A DNA stretch of 22,093 nt from an uncultured Sulfurovum sp. (GTDB lineage Bacteria; Campylobacterota; Campylobacteria; Campylobacterales; Sulfurovaceae): contig CAMZNQ010000140.1 in assembly GCA_947313765.1 (NCBI GenBank), forward strand, positions 1-22,093, read 5' to 3'. Within the stretch, counting starts at the first letter, position 1. Each line of letters opens with the position of its first letter. Of the stretch, positions 14,675-22,093 are shown in pieces. The notes beneath the pieces were generated by a model. That model was given only the letters and a program-made list of their open reading frames with translations. It ran no database searches and was not told the origin of the DNA. A program made the position numbers and the translations under genes.

Positions 14675-16510
14675 ATGATACAACTAACAAACGTAAGTAA
14701 AAGTTTTGGAGAACAGACACTGTTTAGAGACCTAAATCTAAAGATGGGTTCAAATCAAAAGATAGGACTCATAGGTCGTAATGGTTCAGGTAAATCAACC
14801 CTATTTAAGATTATTTTAGGAGAAGAGAGCCATGACTTAGGAGATATATCAATCCCTAAAAACTACAAAATAGGTACACTTAGACAACATCTAAGTTTTT
14901 CAAAACCAACAGTTAGAGAGGAGTGTTCTTTAGTATTAAGTGAAGAGGAGCAGTACAATTTTTACAAGATAGAGAAGATTCTTTTTGGACTTGGATTTAC
15001 AAATGAAGATTTAGAAAAAGACCCCATGAGCTTTTCAGGTGGTTACCAAATTCGAATCAATCTAGCAAAACTTTTAGCAACAGAACCAAATATGCTACTT
15101 CTTGATGAACCTACAAACTACCTTGACCTTCTCTCTTTACGTTGGTTAAAAGAGTTTATTAGAACATTTGATGGAGAGGTTATAGTCATTACTCATGACC
15201 GTGAATTTATGGATGCTGTAACGACACACACCATGGGGATTCAACGTAAAATGTTACATATCATTCAAGGCGATACAAAAAAGTATGATGATAATCTGAA
15301 ACTAAGTGATGAGACCTATGAAAAGACACGCCAAAACCAAGAGAAAAAACGAAAAGAGCTTGAAGAGTTTGTAGCCAAAAATAAAGCTCGTGCCTCAACA
15401 GCATCTTTAGCACAATCTAAACAGAAGATGCTAGATAAGATGGAAGATATGGATAAGTTAGAGAGTGAAAGTAACTTATCATTTAACTTTAACTACAAGG
15501 AGACTCCTGCAAAAGTCATCTTAAGAGCTGAAGATTTGGGCTTTGGATATGAAGAGGGTAAAAAGCTATTCTCTAATCTATCTTTTACTTTAGAAAAGGG
15601 AAAAAGATTGGCAATTATTGGTAAAAATGGAAAAGGTAAATCAACACTACTCAACTACATTTCAGGGGAACTAGAAAAAGAAGATGGAGAACTCAAATTC
15701 CACCCCTCTACATCTATGGCTCACTTTGGACAGACAAACATTGAACGCCTAAACAACTCCTCAACTATTATTGAAGAGATTTCATCTGTTAGTTTAAAGA
15801 TAGGAATCGCAGAGACTAGAAGTATCTGTGGCACAATGATGTTTACAGGAGAGTTAGCCGATAAAAAAATCTCTGTACTTTCAGGTGGAGAGAGAAGCCG
15901 TGTAATGCTTGGAAAAATCATAGCCACAGAGTCAAATCTACTTCTACTTGATGAGCCTACTAACCACTTAGACATCTACTCTATTGACTCACTTTGTAAT
16001 GCAATAGAGTCATTTCAAGGTTCAACCATTATGGTTACGCATAGTGAAATGCTTTTACGCCGTTTAGCTGATGCTTTGATTATCTTCCATAAAGATAGAG
16101 CAGAATATTTTGATGGTACTTATGATGAATTTTTAGAAAAAATAGGTTGGGAAGAGGATGGAGTAGTCAATCAAAAACCTAAAGATAGTAAACCTAAAAT
16201 TGACAACAGAGAGAAAAAACGTCTAAGAAAAGAGATGGTTCAAAAGAGAAGCAAAGAGAATGCTCCACACAAAAAAGAGTTTGAATTTTGTGAAGAGAAG
16301 ATTATGGAACTTGAAGAGGAGCTTGAAAATGAGAATAAAAGATTGGTTAAGGCTTCAAATGAAGCAGACAACTCAACCCTCATAGAGGCATCTAAAAAGA
16401 TTGGAGAGTTACAAAGAGAGATTGATGAACTTTTTGAACGATTAGAGGTGGCTTCTGAAAATTTAGAGGAGATTGAAGAGAGATATGCAATTGAGTTAGC
16501 AAAGTTCTAG
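14675..16510 (+). CDS. ABC-F family ATPase
   Basis: ABC-F proteins are soluble tandem ATPases that act on the ribosome, in translation control or antibiotic protection, rather than in transport. From the ATG at 14675 the product has 612 residues. Walker A motifs are GRNGSGKS (34-41) and GKNGKGKS (316-323), signatures are SFSGGY and LSGGE, and Walker B regions are LLLDEPTNYLD (Asp144) and LLLDEPTNHLD (Asp426). Between them is the charged P-site tRNA-interaction linker (EKKRKELEEFVAKNKARAST), and residues about 520-610 form a coiled coil. No membrane segment is present. A TTG at 14633 is in frame, but the usual ABC-F opening MIQLTNVSKSFG starts at 14675. The subgroup (Uup, YheS or YbiT-like) is not settled. 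Confidence 0.92.
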   Translation: MIQLTNVSKSFGEQTLFRDLNLKMGSNQKIGLIGRNGSGKSTLFKIILGEESHDLGDISIPKNYKIGTLRQHLSFSKPTVREECSLVLSEEEQYNFYKIEKILFGLGFTNEDLEKDPMSFSGGYQIRINLAKLLATEPNMLLLDEPTNYLDLLSLRWLKEFIRTFDGEVIVITHDREFMDAVTTHTMGIQRKMLHIIQGDTKKYDDNLKLSDETYEKTRQNQEKKRKELEEFVAKNKARASTASLAQSKQKMLDKMEDMDKLESESNLSFNFNYKETPAKVILRAEDLGFGYEEGKKLFSNLSFTLEKGKRLAIIGKNGKGKSTLLNYISGELEKEDGELKFHPSTSMAHFGQTNIERLNNSSTIIEEISSVSLKIGIAETRSICGTMMFTGELADKKISVLSGGERSRVMLGKIIATESNLLLLDEPTNHLDIYSIDSLCNAIESFQGSTIMVTHSEMLLRRLADALIIFHKDRAEYFDGTYDEFLEKIGWEEDGVVNQKPKDSKPKIDNREKKRLRKEMVQKRSKENAPHKKEFEFCEEKIMELEEELENENKRLVKASNEADNSTLIEASKKIGELQREIDELFERLEVASENLEEIEERYAIELAKF

Positions 16511-16543
16511 TGATATATTAAATATTATAGGAAAAAGTTAAAC

Positions 16544-16564
16544 CTTGATTGACAGAGACTAAGA
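16544..16564 (+). promoter_or_regulatory. HAIR-like HspR operator overlapping the cbpA -35
   Basis: CTTGATT-N7-ACTAAGA resembles the HspR inverted repeat CTTGAGT-N7-ACTCAAG. The left half matches 6 of 7 bases; the right half is degenerate. It contains TTGACA (16549-16554), so bound repressor would block RNA polymerase. hspR is the second gene of the operon, which fits autoregulation. Confidence 0.5.
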
Positions 16565-16578
16565 TATTTTGATATACT
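16549..16578 (+). promoter_or_regulatory. Promoter of cbpA-hspR
   Basis: A consensus -35 TTGACA (16549-16554) is followed after 18 bases by TATACT (16573-16578), preceded by TG as in extended -10 promoters. Transcription would start near 16585. GAGG at 16602-16605 is the ribosome binding site. This is the most sigma70-like promoter in the window. Confidence 0.7.
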
Positions 16579-16612
16579 TCTTCTAATATTAAAAAATTAT
16601 TGAGGTATAATA

Positions 16613-17470
16613 ATGGCAAAAAGTTTATATGAAACTTTAGGTATAAGTGAAAATGCAAGTGCAGATGAGATAAAAAAAGCATATCGCAAATTGGCAAGAA
16701 AATATCATCCAGATGTAAATAAAGATGAGTCTGCTGTTGATAAGTTTAAAGAGATTAATGCGGCATATGAAGTTTTGTCAGATAAAAAGAAAAAAGATGA
16801 ATATGATATGTATGGTGACCAAATTTTTGGTGGTCAAAACTTCCATGATTATGCACAAAACCAAGGAAGCAATGTTGATTTAGATGAACTATTGAAAAAT
16901 ATTTTTGGGGGAGGTTCTGGCTTTGGTGGAGGTGGTTTTGGAGGTAGAAACTCTTCATCATCAGACCTAGACCAAAGAATTAACATAACAATATCTTTTT
17001 ATGTATCTGTTAAAGGTGGAAAACATAATATATCTTTCAATAATGAAAGTTTTGATATTAAGATTCCTGCAGGTATTAAAAGTGGAGAGACACTTCGTGT
17101 AAGGGATAAAGGTAGTATTGGACAGATGGGAAGGAGAGGAGATTTACTTATTAAAGTAGATGTTTCAGAGTCTCCTATCTTTAAAAGAAAAGAGAATGAC
17201 CTATATATGAGTATGGATGTTCCTCTAAAAACAGCACTATTTGGAGGAAAGGTAACTATTGAATCTTTAATTAATGATAATATTACACTAAAAGTACCTA
17301 AAAATACAAAAAATGGTCAAAAATTTAGAGTTCGTGGAGCTGGTGTTTTAGATAGAAAAACATCTATTAAGGGAAATCTATATTTAACTGCTAATATTGT
17401 TTTACCAGATGTTGATAATTTAGATGATGATTTTAAAAAAACTTTAGAAGAGAATCTTCCTGATGCATAG
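16613..17470 (+). CDS. cbpA: DnaJ-class co-chaperone of the CbpA type
   Basis: CbpA is a J-domain protein that stimulates DnaK. The 285-residue product has the J domain (about 4-68) with HPD at 32-34, a short Gly/Phe-rich stretch ([14 protein letters not shown], about 98-112), and two beta-sandwich client-binding domains (about 120-285) ending LPDVDNLDD. The cysteine-rich zinc region of DnaJ is absent, which separates it from DnaJ. Its last eight bases overlap the start of hspR, so the two are translationally coupled. The same cbpA-hspR pairing is known in Helicobacter and Campylobacter, where it belongs to the heat-shock circuit. The promoter carries a HAIR-like site, so repression by HspR is likely. 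Confidence 0.93.
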   Translation: MAKSLYETLGISENASADEIKKAYRKLARKYHPDVNKDESAVDKFKEINAAYEVLSDKKKKDEYDMYGDQIFGGQNFHDYAQNQGSNVDLDELLKNIFGGGSGFGGGGFGGRNSSSSDLDQRINITISFYVSVKGGKHNISFNNESFDIKIPAGIKSGETLRVRDKGSIGQMGRRGDLLIKVDVSESPIFKRKENDLYMSMDVPLKTALFGGKVTIESLINDNITLKVPKNTKNGQKFRVRGAGVLDRKTSIKGNLYLTANIVLPDVDNLDDDFKKTLEENLPDA

Positions 17471-17840
17471 TTATGATGAACCTGTATATCTTATATCAGT
17501 TGTTGCATCTATATTAGATATACATCCACAGACATTAAGACAATATGAAAGAGAAGGGTTGATTGAACCTTCTCGAACGGGTGGGCGTATGCGTCTGTAC
17601 TCTCAACGTGATATTGATAAGATTAAATTTGTATTACAATTAACACGAAAAATGGGGATTAACCTAGCAGGAGTAGATGTTATCTTAAAATTAAAGAAAC
17701 AGATTGATGATATGAATTTAGAGATTAAAAACCTAAGAGAAGAGTTATCTAAAGTCAATCGTAATGGTTCTGTTCCTACTCATAAGGCTATTGTGAAAAC
17801 AGCCAATTATGATATTATAATTGTTAAAGAAGAAGATTAA
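17463..17840 (+). CDS. hspR: MerR-type heat-shock repressor HspR
   Basis: HspR represses chaperone genes by binding HAIR inverted repeats and is released on heat shock. The 125-residue product has the MerR helix-turn-helix at the N-terminus: [20 protein letters not shown], then [20 protein letters not shown] as the wing. A coiled-coil helix follows (about 75-100), then a short C-terminal tail. No effector-binding domain is present, as expected for HspR. ATG at 17463 lies inside the end of cbpA (eight-base overlap). The gene ends seven bases before the stop of a convergent gene on the other strand. Confidence 0.92.
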   Translation: MHSYDEPVYLISVVASILDIHPQTLRQYEREGLIEPSRTGGRMRLYSQRDIDKIKFVLQLTRKMGINLAGVDVILKLKKQIDDMNLEIKNLREELSKVNRNGSVPTHKAIVKTANYDIIIVKEED

Positions 17841-17847
17841 CTCTTCT
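17831..17847. terminator. Weak hairpin between convergent hspR and the secreted ClpP-like gene
   Basis: AGAAGA (17831-17836) pairs with TCTTCT (17842-17847) around TTAAC. It spans the hspR stop and is followed by a T-rich stretch (CTATTTTATTTTAT). The stem is only six A/G-rich pairs, so this is tentative. Confidence 0.35.
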
Positions 17848-18939
17848 CTATTTTATTTTATAAAATCCATCTGGATTGTAGATAAAATATGCATCAGTTG
17901 GATTTAGATGAGGTAGATTTTTTATTCTATTTATAGTCTCAAATTCACTGTTGCCATTGTCACTATCTTTTTTATTATTCTTATCTTTTTTAAATGTCTC
18001 TTCGCATATAATTGAAGTCTCTTCTATTTTATCTACAATATGATTAACCCAACCTATCTTTTGTGCATCAATGGTAAACTCTGACCAATTACCTTTTGAA
18101 GAGTGCTTATACATTTGTAGTTGAAACTCATCTATAGTTATTCCCATCTTTTTTGCAATAGGCGTTGCTAAAAATTTCCACCATCTCTCTAAATTTTTAT
18201 AGTTCTCTTTCTGTTCAGTTAGATTATTACTTCCTTGTTGATACATACTTGGTTGATGATGTAGCATAGTGGCATGAGAGTAGGCAAAAGATTTATCAGC
18301 AAGTGTAACAATAATTGCTGCCATAGATGCAGCAAAAGATTTAAGTACAACATACACAGGGGCTTTACTGCTATCTATTGCTTTCATGATTAAGTATCCA
18401 GCCATAACAGAACCACCAGGAGAGCTATCAATAACTAAAAATATAGGTTTTTTACTATTCTTATTATTAAAATAGTTTATTTTTCTACTAATTCTATCTG
18501 CCATTTCATCTGTAATAGCTCCATTTAACTCAACTCGTCTATCTGAAATAATTAATGTATTCTCTTTTGTTAACGGATTATCTAAATATATAGGCTTCTT
18601 ATCTACATATCTATTCAACTCTTTTTCCATTTTTATTATGGATATTTTTGATTTTAATTCAGCCTGTTTCAATTTCCATTTTGCTTTTTGTAAATCTATT
18701 TCAGTTGTTATCTTATTTGCTTTTGCTTTAGCTATTTTTGCACTATTTTCATACTCTACTATCTCTTTATATTTTTGATTTTTCTCTGTTAACTCTTTTA
18801 GTTTTAGTTTGGCTTCAAGAATTTTATTTCTTAACTCTAATTTTTGTAACTCTATAGAGGTTGTATTTAAATCATTTGTAGGGAGTGCGTGAAGATTTCC
18901 GATTAACATAATTGTCATTATAGTTATTTTGTATTTCAT
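17848..18939 (-). CDS. Secreted ClpP/SppA-like protein with N-terminal coiled coil
   Basis: The 363-residue product starts with a signal peptide (MKYKITIMTIMLIGNLHALP). A long charged helix follows, about residues 25-110 and probably a coiled coil. The ClpP/crotonase-fold domain (about 115-315) has LVIDSSPGGSVMAGYL, a nucleophile serine Ser205 (KSFAASMAA) and a histidine (His227 or His228, MLHHQPS). At the position where the catalytic Asp falls in related sequences I read Asn284 (KGNWSEFTIDAQKIG); this alignment is by eye. The tail is Lys/Asp/Asn-rich. It is probably a periplasmic protease or a membrane-protein quality-control factor. Only a weak ribosome binding site precedes the start. It converges on hspR and is probably transcribed alone. 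Confidence 0.75.
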   Translation of the reverse strand: MKYKITIMTIMLIGNLHALPTNDLNTTSIELQKLELRNKILEAKLKLKELTEKNQKYKEIVEYENSAKIAKAKANKITTEIDLQKAKWKLKQAELKSKISIIKMEKELNRYVDKKPIYLDNPLTKENTLIISDRRVELNGAITDEMADRISRKINYFNNKNSKKPIFLVIDSSPGGSVMAGYLIMKAIDSSKAPVYVVLKSFAASMAAIIVTLADKSFAYSHATMLHHQPSMYQQGSNNLTEQKENYKNLERWWKFLATPIAKKMGITIDEFQLQMYKHSSKGNWSEFTIDAQKIGWVNHIVDKIEETSIICEETFKKDKNNKKDSDNGNSEFETINRIKNLPHLNPTDAYFIYNPDGFYKIK

Positions 18940-18960
18940 AGTTATATTCCATTTTTATTT

Positions 18961-18966
18961 ATTATA
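18961..18966 (-). promoter_or_regulatory. Candidate -10 of the secreted ClpP-like gene
   Basis: Read on the minus strand this is TATAAT, 21 bases upstream of the start codon. No good -35 is visible. The rest of the gap 18940-19130 is AT-rich and holds only the hairpin at 19085-19108. Confidence 0.4.
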
Positions 18967-19084
18967 TTGTATTGCAAGTTTATTAAAGTGATATTAAAAA
19001 ATTATAATAAGGACATTATATTAAAATAAAATTAAAGTTATAGGTTAAATAGTTTTAGTAGTAAAGTTGAAAGAGAATATAGAT

Positions 19085-19108
19085 TACTCCTGCTATTTAG
19101 CAGGAGTA
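19085..19108 (-). terminator. Hairpin after the DUF302 gene
   Basis: TACTCCTGCTA (19085-19095) pairs perfectly with TAGCAGGAGTA (19098-19108), giving an 11-base stem with a tight loop. It sits 22 bases downstream of the DUF302 gene on the minus strand. The following sequence is only moderately T-rich. Confidence 0.7.
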
Positions 19109-19130
19109 GTAGTGTGGATATAGATTGATT

Positions 19131-19730
19131 TTAATCTGGAATCTCTCCTGCTGCACCATAAGTAATCATATTAACCATAGCCTCTTTGACATTTCTTGCA
19201 TGTTCTAAAAGTTCTGGTGGTAGAGTATGACCTCCTGAAATCATCATGTCAAGTGCCATTGTATAGAGCCAAACATCTCCATTTTTATCTTCAACAATAC
19301 CAACTCTACATGGCATAAATCCAACAAATTCTCCAGAGTGTTCTAAGAAAATATCAGCGATTGTTGGAGAACAGTATGAACGAATATGAGTATATACTTT
19401 CTCTCCATCTTTATTTAGAAGTTTACGAGGCATAGTTTTTTCATCAACTTTTGCAAGTCCATGACTCTCTCCTACCTCATCCATGATTTCAATTGCATTT
19501 TCAATTGCCTCTTTTTTACTTGTTCCATCTTCAATAACAAGTTTTCTCTTGATAATCATACCTTTTGCTGGGTCACCTGTTGTCAATACATCATCAGCCA
19601 TTTTCATATATAGACCTAATGCTTTTGAATCCATTTTAGCCATGCTTGAGCCATATTTAGCCCCAATAATAATACCTGCAATTACAACAATTGCACCAAT
19701 AATGGTAAAAATACCTTTAATGAAATTCAT
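19131..19730 (-). CDS. Membrane-anchored DUF302 protein
   Basis: The 199-residue product has one N-terminal membrane helix (about 5-25, FIKGIFTIIGAIVVIAGIII) and a soluble domain that should face the periplasm. The part from YTHIRSYCSPTIADIFLEHS through GFMPCRVGIVEDKNGDVWLY to TMALDMMISGG matches the DUF302 pattern. This small alpha/beta domain of unknown function is often found with sulfur or redox genes. Two cysteines (in SYCSP and MPCRV) could be functional. AAGGA on the minus strand (19736-19740) supports the ATG, and a TATAAT at 19760-19765 (minus strand) is a plausible -10. A perfect hairpin ends it, so it is probably a single-gene unit. Confidence 0.8.
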   Translation of the reverse strand: MNFIKGIFTIIGAIVVIAGIIIGAKYGSSMAKMDSKALGLYMKMADDVLTTGDPAKGMIIKRKLVIEDGTSKKEAIENAIEIMDEVGESHGLAKVDEKTMPRKLLNKDGEKVYTHIRSYCSPTIADIFLEHSGEFVGFMPCRVGIVEDKNGDVWLYTMALDMMISGGHTLPPELLEHARNVKEAMVNMITYGAAGEIPD

Positions 19731-19866
19731 TTCATTCCTTTTATTGTTAAGTTTTAATTATTATAGATAAAATAAATTGAAATTAAGATTAATTATATTT
19801 ATAAATTCACTTTACTATATCTCTCTTTGAAAATAGAGTAAAACTTACCACAATTTAGCGTAAAAT

Positions 19867-19886
19867 CCCTAGATTCATCTATGGGG
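19867..19886 (-). terminator. Possible terminator of the DUF819 gene
   Basis: CCCTAGA (19867-19873) pairs with TCTATGGG (19878-19885) with one bulged T. On the minus strand the stem is followed by ATTTTA. It lies about 27 bases past the end of the DUF819 gene. The rest of the gap 19731-19912 holds the DUF302 promoter and no gene. Confidence 0.45.
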
Positions 19887-19912
19887 AGTATGTCAATACT
19901 AACTAAAGTTGG

Positions 19913-21067
19913 TTAAAACATAGATAGTATTTTAGATACACCTAACCCCATAAATGTTCCAACTATATACCCCATCATTGCCATCAATACACCAATGGGA
20001 ATGAGAGCCTTATTGTAAGCACCTGCCAAGATGGGTGCAGAGGCTACCCCCCCAATATTGGCAAGAGATGCCACCCCTAAAGAGAATAGGTCAAGTTTAA
20101 AAAGTTTAGCAAAAATAACCATAATTGTAGCATGAATAGCAATAATCATAAATCCTGCCATAATATATGTAGGTGCATTAGTTAACTCTTTAAAGTCTGC
20201 TCGTGAAGCGATAAGTGCTACTATGAGATATAACATAATATTTGCTAGAGGTTGGGCTGAACTCTCTTTGCTAATAGGCGTTGTACCTGCAATAATACCT
20301 GCTAATGTAGCAAAAATAACTATCCAAGTTGTCTCTGTTAAAAAGCTTGTAGTTGGCAGTAATGGGGCTAAAGATTGAGCAACAACAGATACCATCAAAG
20401 CCAAACCTAAAAGCATAAACAGTGAGGGAAAGTTTATGGATTTTTTTTCACTTTCACCATCTAGTTTACTTTCTAACTTTTCAAGTATCGTCTTATCTGC
20501 TTTTGTCCAATTGTTAAACCTTTTTGCAAAAGGGACAAGAGCTAAGAGAGTCATAACCCATATTGCATAATCTATTGAGTCTATCAATAGCACATTTCCC
20601 ATTTTATTGCTTTCAAGACCTAATGAGGATTGAATCGCAACCATATTTCCTGTTCCACCCATCCAAGAGCCAGATAATGCACCAAAAGTTTTCCAAGCTT
20701 CAGGTTCAAATGAGTTATGTAGAGTAGCAAACATAATGATAAACCCTAAAGAGATGCTAAATGATGCCAAAAAGAATGTAAGTAGAATCTTTTTACCCAA
20801 TTTAAATATTTTTCGTATATCACTTTGAAGTAGCATTAGAAATATCATGGCAGGTAGCAGATTTGATTTAAAGGCTCTGTATGCACCATTTATCTCATCT
20901 GTTTTGCTCCATAACTCTAAAGTAGATAGGCTCATAACTGTAAAATATAAGATGACAATAGCAGGGAGATATTCAAATAGTTTAGCTCTACTTTTTTCTT
21001 CTACATATACCAATATGGAAGCGATAAAGATTAAAATTGTAATGTATGCAAATGGTGTTGTTATCAT
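19913..21067 (-). CDS. DUF819 family integral membrane protein
   Basis: The 384-residue product is hydrophobic throughout, with roughly ten membrane helices by eye and a charged cytoplasmic or periplasmic loop in the middle (ADKTILEKLESKLDGESEKK). The conserved segment GALSGSWMGGTGNMVAIQSS and the late GVASLANIGGVASAPILAGA, a near-repeat in the second half, are typical of DUF819 (YjcL-like) proteins. Their transport substrate is not established; the inverted two-half layout suggests a transporter. AGGA lies ten bases before the ATG on the minus strand. It is divergent from the McrC-like gene, with about 100 bases of AT-rich DNA between them. Confidence 0.88.
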   Translation of the reverse strand: MITTPFAYITILIFIASILVYVEEKSRAKLFEYLPAIVILYFTVMSLSTLELWSKTDEINGAYRAFKSNLLPAMIFLMLLQSDIRKIFKLGKKILLTFFLASFSISLGFIIMFATLHNSFEPEAWKTFGALSGSWMGGTGNMVAIQSSLGLESNKMGNVLLIDSIDYAIWVMTLLALVPFAKRFNNWTKADKTILEKLESKLDGESEKKSINFPSLFMLLGLALMVSVVAQSLAPLLPTTSFLTETTWIVIFATLAGIIAGTTPISKESSAQPLANIMLYLIVALIASRADFKELTNAPTYIMAGFMIIAIHATIMVIFAKLFKLDLFSLGVASLANIGGVASAPILAGAYNKALIPIGVLMAMMGYIVGTFMGLGVSKILSMF

Positions 21068-21168
21068 TTTGAGAATTTCCTATTTATGTAAAATATTCAA
21101 AATATTATATCTAATATATTAATAATTATGTTAATATTTGCTATTGAAAATGAGGAGTCCAAAACTGT

Positions 21169-22093
21169 ATGAAATACCTTTACGAAAATCAAAATATTTC
21201 TCCAGAACTAGAATCACATATTAAAGATAATCCCAAACTGTACCCATATTTTGATATAAATTTTAATGGGATAAAACCAAAAAACTATTGTGGTTTTCTA
21301 TCTATAAATGATACAAGTTATTTTATCATCCCCAAAATCACAAATGAAGATAATTTAAACCTCAATACCTTTATCTATATGCTTATCTATGCCTATGATA
21401 TAAAACTAAAAAATGAAGATTTGATACAAGCAGATGTGCAGGAGCATCATATTTATGAACTATTTATTAGACTTTTTTCAGATACTTTACTCGATGAGTT
21501 TAAAAAAGGTCTCTTTAAACAATATATTACAATGCAAGAGAATTTGAAAGTCTTACGTGGTAAATATATCATAGAGAAAAACTTCAGTAACTTTTACCAT
21601 CAAAATATCTATTGTGAGTTTGATGAATTTTCTATGGACAATGAGCTAAATAGATTTTTCTTGTACGCCATTAGAGTCTTTAAAAAATTTAGCTCCTACT
21701 CTAATCTACATAGGTGTGAAGCTGTACTTGATGAGGTAGAGTATTTCAATGTAGATTTCAAACATTTAAACATCCATTTTGACCGTATGAACAGTAGATA
21801 TAAAAAGAGTTATGAAGTGGCATTGCTGATACTAGAAAAATTTATCCCCATGACACAAAACAGCACAGACAAAAGTTTTGCTTTTTTGTTCGATATGGCA
21901 GTGGTATTTGAGAAGTTTGTGGGCAGGTTGTATAAAGAGATAGATATTAGTACGCAGTTACAAAAACAAGGAAGTTTTGGAAGTTTAATATTGAAGCCAG
22001 ATATTGTGACAAGTGATTGTATTATTGACACAAAATATAAAAAAGTAAATAGTCGAAAAGAGTTAAAACGAGATGATAAATATCAAATGTATG
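21169..22093 (+). CDS. McrC-like restriction endonuclease subunit, truncated by the window end
   Basis: McrC is the nuclease partner of the GTPase McrB in modification-dependent restriction. 308 codons are visible, with no stop before the window edge. Features include LRGKYIIEKNF (from residue 129), the McrC-like MAVVFEKFVGRLY (from about 243), and a PD-(D/E)XK active site: Asp278 (LKPDIV), Asp287 and Lys289 (DTKYK). A little more should follow outside the window. AGGAG at 21153-21157, 11 bases before the ATG, is the likely ribosome binding site. No mcrB-like GTPase lies directly upstream, the usual place; the neighbour is a divergent DUF819 gene. The partner could be downstream, elsewhere or absent. 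Confidence 0.82.
   Translation, partial: MKYLYENQNISPELESHIKDNPKLYPYFDINFNGIKPKNYCGFLSINDTSYFIIPKITNEDNLNLNTFIYMLIYAYDIKLKNEDLIQADVQEHHIYELFIRLFSDTLLDEFKKGLFKQYITMQENLKVLRGKYIIEKNFSNFYHQNIYCEFDEFSMDNELNRFFLYAIRVFKKFSSYSNLHRCEAVLDEVEYFNVDFKHLNIHFDRMNSRYKKSYEVALLILEKFIPMTQNSTDKSFAFLFDMAVVFEKFVGRLYKEIDISTQLQKQGSFGSLILKPDIVTSDCIIDTKYKKVNSRKELKRDDKYQMY

Noticed and set aside
17831..17847. Strong bidirectional terminator between hspR and the convergent gene
   Set aside because: The stem is only six A/G-rich pairs, so it was kept only as a low-confidence hairpin.
19483..19770. Plus-strand open frame opposite the DUF302 gene
   Set aside because: It is antisense to a recognisable DUF302 protein; its hydrophobicity comes from the complementary codons.
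20847..21122. Plus-strand open frame opposite the start of the DUF819 gene
   Set aside because: It is antisense to a clear membrane protein gene, with no supporting ribosome binding site or domain.
21810..22031. Minus-strand open frame opposite the McrC-like gene
   Set aside because: The plus strand encodes a PD-(D/E)XK nuclease throughout; this is a shadow frame.

Overview
The window is low-GC DNA (roughly one third G+C by eye) and reads as chromosomal sequence from a Campylobacterota (epsilonproteobacterial) organism, probably a free-living Sulfurimonas/Sulfurovum/Arcobacter-like bacterium. The support is the rpsF-ssb-rpsR order, a carboxy(nor)spermidine dehydrogenase, a cbpA-hspR heat-shock pair and strongly AT-rich codon use. 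The genus cannot be fixed from this sequence alone. No rRNA, tRNA, CRISPR array, insertion sequence or integrase is visible.

Layout. 1-130 is a perfect, spacer-less inverted repeat that runs into the 3' end of rpsF; it looks like a fold-back at a sequence end. ssb and rpsR follow and end at a strong hairpin shared with a convergent HtrA/Deg-type periplasmic protease gene, which carries a 19-base homopolymer in its PDZ region. Next come efp with its own promoter and terminator, then a tight cluster: an M20 metallopeptidase, two RimK-like ATP-grasp ligases (the second fused to a C-terminal helix-hairpin-helix region), a ClpP-like protease, a YbgC thioesterase and carboxynorspermidine dehydrogenase.

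9329-14630 is a four-gene operon: three small secreted proteins built on duplicated PilJ/NarX-like P-box motifs, then a 985-residue hybrid histidine kinase with a periplasmic NIT domain and three receiver-like segments. The two domain families point to sensing of nitrate, nitrite or a similar anion in the periplasm. Separate exported sensor-like proteins next to the kinase make this the best candidate for an undescribed system here.

After the kinase come an ABC-F ATPase and the cbpA-hspR operon. The cbpA promoter has a consensus -35 inside a HAIR-like operator, which suggests HspR autoregulation. On the minus strand follow a secreted ClpP-like protein with a long coiled coil, a membrane-anchored DUF302 protein and a DUF819 membrane protein. 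Divergent from the last is a McrC-type PD-(D/E)XK restriction gene that runs off the window without an adjacent upstream mcrB.

Two themes recur: protein and peptide turnover or ligation (HtrA, M20, two ATP-grasps, two ClpP-like proteins), and extracytoplasmic sensing (PilJ/NIT).
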